Assembly (NCBI GenBank): GCA_015056585.1
Contig: SVFZ01000006.1
Location: 24,615-88,614, forward strand
Length of the DNA stretch: 64,000 bases
Reading direction: 5' to 3'
DNA from: Butyrivibrio sp.
Lineage (GTDB): Bacteria > Bacillota > Clostridia > Lachnospirales > Lachnospiraceae
The notes under the pieces are model-generated. The model ran no database searches. It saw nothing but the letters and a program-made list of their open reading frames with translations, and was not told the DNA's origin. Below are positions 62,103 through 64,000 of this stretch, one piece after another; within the stretch, counting starts at the first letter, position 1, and every line of letters starts with the position of its first letter. The position numbers were made by a program, and so were the translations under genes.

Positions 62103-63996
62103 AGCCCGTTATCTGATCTCTGTCCATTCTCTTGTAAAAAGTAACTTTAGACCCGGATGCCTTCTTGCTTTCATATGTACAGGAATCCGCCCGCTTATAT
62201 AATTCGTCAAAAGAGAACGTGTCCGTAGGGTAGTAAAAGGCAGCTCCTATACTGATATTTATCTCGTAGTTTTGTTCATCAGAAACATCTATCTGCTTGA
62301 TTGCGTCAATGAATCTTTTTAAAATCGGCTCGCCAGAATCAATTCCAAAAACTCCCGGCATATAAGCCGCATATTCATCTCCTCCGAGTCTCATGAGTAC
62401 ATCTTTTTCCCTGAAAGTATGCTTCATGGTCTCGGCAATTTCCGCAAGAACCTTGTCGCCGGTATCATGTCCAAAAGTATCATTGATATATTTGAATCTG
62501 TCTACATCAAACATGATAAACATTCCGCCAACATTTTTTGTGAGCAGATCAGATATTTTCTCCTGCCCGCTTCCTCTGTTGTTAATTCCGGTAAGTCTGT
62601 CAGTTTCTGCAAGGTAACGGAGTCTTTCCCTTGCACGCTTTTCATCATCAATTATCTCTGTAACAAAAAGAACATCCATCAGCTTTTTGTCACTATCTCT
62701 GTCAACCACTATAAAACGTCCTCTCTGCCAGATATGATCATAAGTAAGATATTCGACAGTTATGGTGTCAACGTACCTCATTCTCTCATCCAGAGTAGAC
62801 AGGTCAGTGAATTCTTCAATGATTTCCTTTGACCTTTCATCAGCCATCTGCGGAGCTACGGTCTTCATAAGGGCTGATGCGGTTAACTTTTTGTCGCCAA
62901 TCAGTTTTTTCTCCCTGTAATCTCTGCTGAGCATCATTTCATAGCTGTCATGTGTCATATCTATTCGATACATGGAGCCATAGATATTTGCAATAGAGTT
63001 TAGGTTCTCAGTGTGCTTCTTATCTTCAAGATCCTTTGAAAGAGTGCGGAAATTCAAAATTAAGATGATCAACATTCCCGATACAAAAATTATACCGAAT
63101 ATCAATGCCGCATTATTAAGCGACTCCAGCACAACACTTGCATCAGTTATGGTAACCACGTAAAGGTCATACATAACATGCCTTCTCGAAATAATGTAAC
63201 TCTTATCATGTCCGGAAACAGAATCCAGTGAAAATGTACCCTTTCCGCCACTATTTTTTATTGCATCATAGATGCCCTTCTTTAAAGGATCATCTGAAGT
63301 AGCATAATCTTCCCCAATTTCGCTTGAGGATGAACTGGCAAGCACATAACCCTCTTCATTCATGGCAAGAACTGTCATTGAAGCACCAGCTTCCGCAAAG
63401 CCCGTCGTCATCTTTTTAAAAGTATCATAGTCAATAGAAAAGCATATAACGCTTTCCCCATCATCAAGCATTTTAGTTGCAGTTACACAGTATTCGCTTG
63501 CCCTTTGGCTGGGATACGGCCCGACAAAAGTATATCTGCCCTTTTTAGCAAGAGCCTCCGTATACCATATTCGTTCCATCGGTATATAATCAGCCCCGGG
63601 TTTCCATCCAAGGCCATGTAAAAACTTTCCTTTAAAGACACCAAAAATACCCCTTGATCCTGTGGCTGAAACCACGCCAAGTTTTTCTGTCTCATATGTT
63701 ATATAATCTAATATTTCTTCGTCACTGACACCTTTATCCATCATGTATTCCGTCATTGAAACGGATGATTTTAAAGCATCGTCGATATTGTTCAAATACA
63801 TTAGGAAATTGACAGAAATGGCGTCAGCTGTGGCATTGCCCTTGTACTCTATTTCATCTATGTAAAGAGCGACCATGCGATTATACATAATAAAAAAGGC
63901 CACCAAAAATAGAAGTGGCCATACGACAAACGGTACTATGTTCCAAACGCGAATTCTACTTAATATTTTTGTTTTCTCGCGCAATATCTCTATCAT
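62098..63996 (-). CDS. Membrane diguanylate cyclase with extracytoplasmic sensor
   Basis: About 632 residues are visible. Layout: membrane helix (about 17-42), an outside sensor of about 240 residues (Cache-like), a second helix (about 290-312), a PAS-like segment, and a C-terminal GGDEF domain with RLGGDEYAAYMPG (active GGDEY) and an I-site REKD five residues upstream. It makes c-di-GMP, which often tunes exopolysaccharide. The start at 63996 is 4 bases from the window end and no ribosome site is visible, so the true start may lie outside. It is 81 bases before clpP. Confidence 0.88.
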   Translation of the reverse strand: MIEILREKTKILSRIRVWNIVPFVVWPLLFLVAFFIMYNRMVALYIDEIEYKGNATADAISVNFLMYLNNIDDALKSSVSMTEYMMDKGVSDEEILDYITYETEKLGVVSATGSRGIFGVFKGKFLHGLGWKPGADYIPMERIWYTEALAKKGRYTFVGPYPSQRASEYCVTATKMLDDGESVICFSIDYDTFKKMTTGFAEAGASMTVLAMNEEGYVLASSSSSEIGEDYATSDDPLKKGIYDAIKNSGGKGTFSLDSVSGHDKSYIISRRHVMYDLYVVTITDASVVLESLNNAALIFGIIFVSGMLIILILNFRTLSKDLEDKKHTENLNSIANIYGSMYRIDMTHDSYEMMLSRDYREKKLIGDKKLTASALMKTVAPQMADERSKEIIEEFTDLSTLDERMRYVDTITVEYLTYDHIWQRGRFIVVDRDSDKKLMDVLFVTEIIDDEKRARERLRYLAETDRLTGINNRGSGQEKISDLLTKNVGGMFIMFDVDRFKYINDTFGHDTGDKVLAEIAETMKHTFREKDVLMRLGGDEYAAYMPGVFGIDSGEPILKRFIDAIKQIDVSDEQNYEINISIGAAFYYPTDTFSFDELYKRADSCTYESKKASGSKVTFYKRMDRDQITGF

Positions 63997-64000
63997 TCTA

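Overview
The window looks like chromosomal DNA of a low-GC anaerobic Firmicute, most likely a Lachnospiraceae of the Butyrivibrio/Pseudobutyrivibrio type. The signs are sigma-A promoters with strong Shine-Dalgarno sites, a CIRCE operator on clpB, an L10-leader on rplJL, a Gram-positive LexA box, a DUF4250 gene, Rpn and SEC-C proteins, and a CpsB/CapA/CapB phosphoregulatory set. The genus is inference. I saw no rRNA, tRNA, insertion sequence or CRISPR array. By eye the left half (about 1-35 kb, surface polysaccharide genes) is clearly more AT-rich than the right half (about 35-64 kb, mostly core genes).

Region 1 (1-35 kb) is a large exopolysaccharide/capsule island built mainly of minus-strand operons. 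From the left: the end of a GT14-like gene; a four-gene operon (GT4-GT2 fusion, GT2, acyltransferase, GT2) with a terminator at 231-279; a three-gene operon with a chain-length regulator, a tyrosine-kinase homologue lacking its P-loop lysine, and a CARDB-like surface protein; a plus-strand beta-helix protein; a ten-gene operon (22.1 to 10.8 kb) with a Wzy polymerase, two Wzx flippases, two CDP-glycerol glycerophosphotransferases, a TagD-like cytidylyltransferase, two acyltransferases and two glycosyltransferases. Together these suggest a Wzx/Wzy-made polymer decorated with glycerol phosphate and acyl groups. A radical SAM gene, a very large exported repeat protein, UDP-glucose dehydrogenase with a GT4 enzyme, an Rpn nuclease and a membrane GT-C enzyme follow.

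Region 2 (33.2-42.2 kb) mixes core genes with a puzzling set: an uncharacterised nucleotidyltransferase, a lasso-peptide B2-like protease and an HPr-kinase-like protein in one operon, and a PqqD-like protein about 6 kb away with vanZ and a SEC-C protein. No lasso cyclase or convincing precursor is present. rplJ-rplL with its L10 leader and attenuator sits between them, cut off from rplKA and rpoBC. Nearby are an SOS-controlled coiled-coil gene and a threonyl-tRNA synthetase with no TGS domain.

Region 3 (42.3-53.2 kb) holds dapF, a methyltransferase, a small membrane exporter, hisC and a second polysaccharide-control operon (52.1 to 46.1 kb): CpsB phosphatase, Wzz-like activator, intact tyrosine kinase with a Tyr-rich tail, a DUF5011-like anchored protein, an LCP ligase, a sortase-B-like lipoprotein lacking catalytic His and Cys, and an exported coiled-coil protein. 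A GtrB-like glycosyltransferase lies upstream.

Region 4 (53.2-64 kb) is housekeeping: a DUF4250 protein, CIRCE-controlled clpB, cobO with a probable corrinoid-protein activator and a DUF308 membrane protein, ysxC, an exported alpha/beta hydrolase, clpP-clpX, and a diguanylate cyclase that runs to the window edge.
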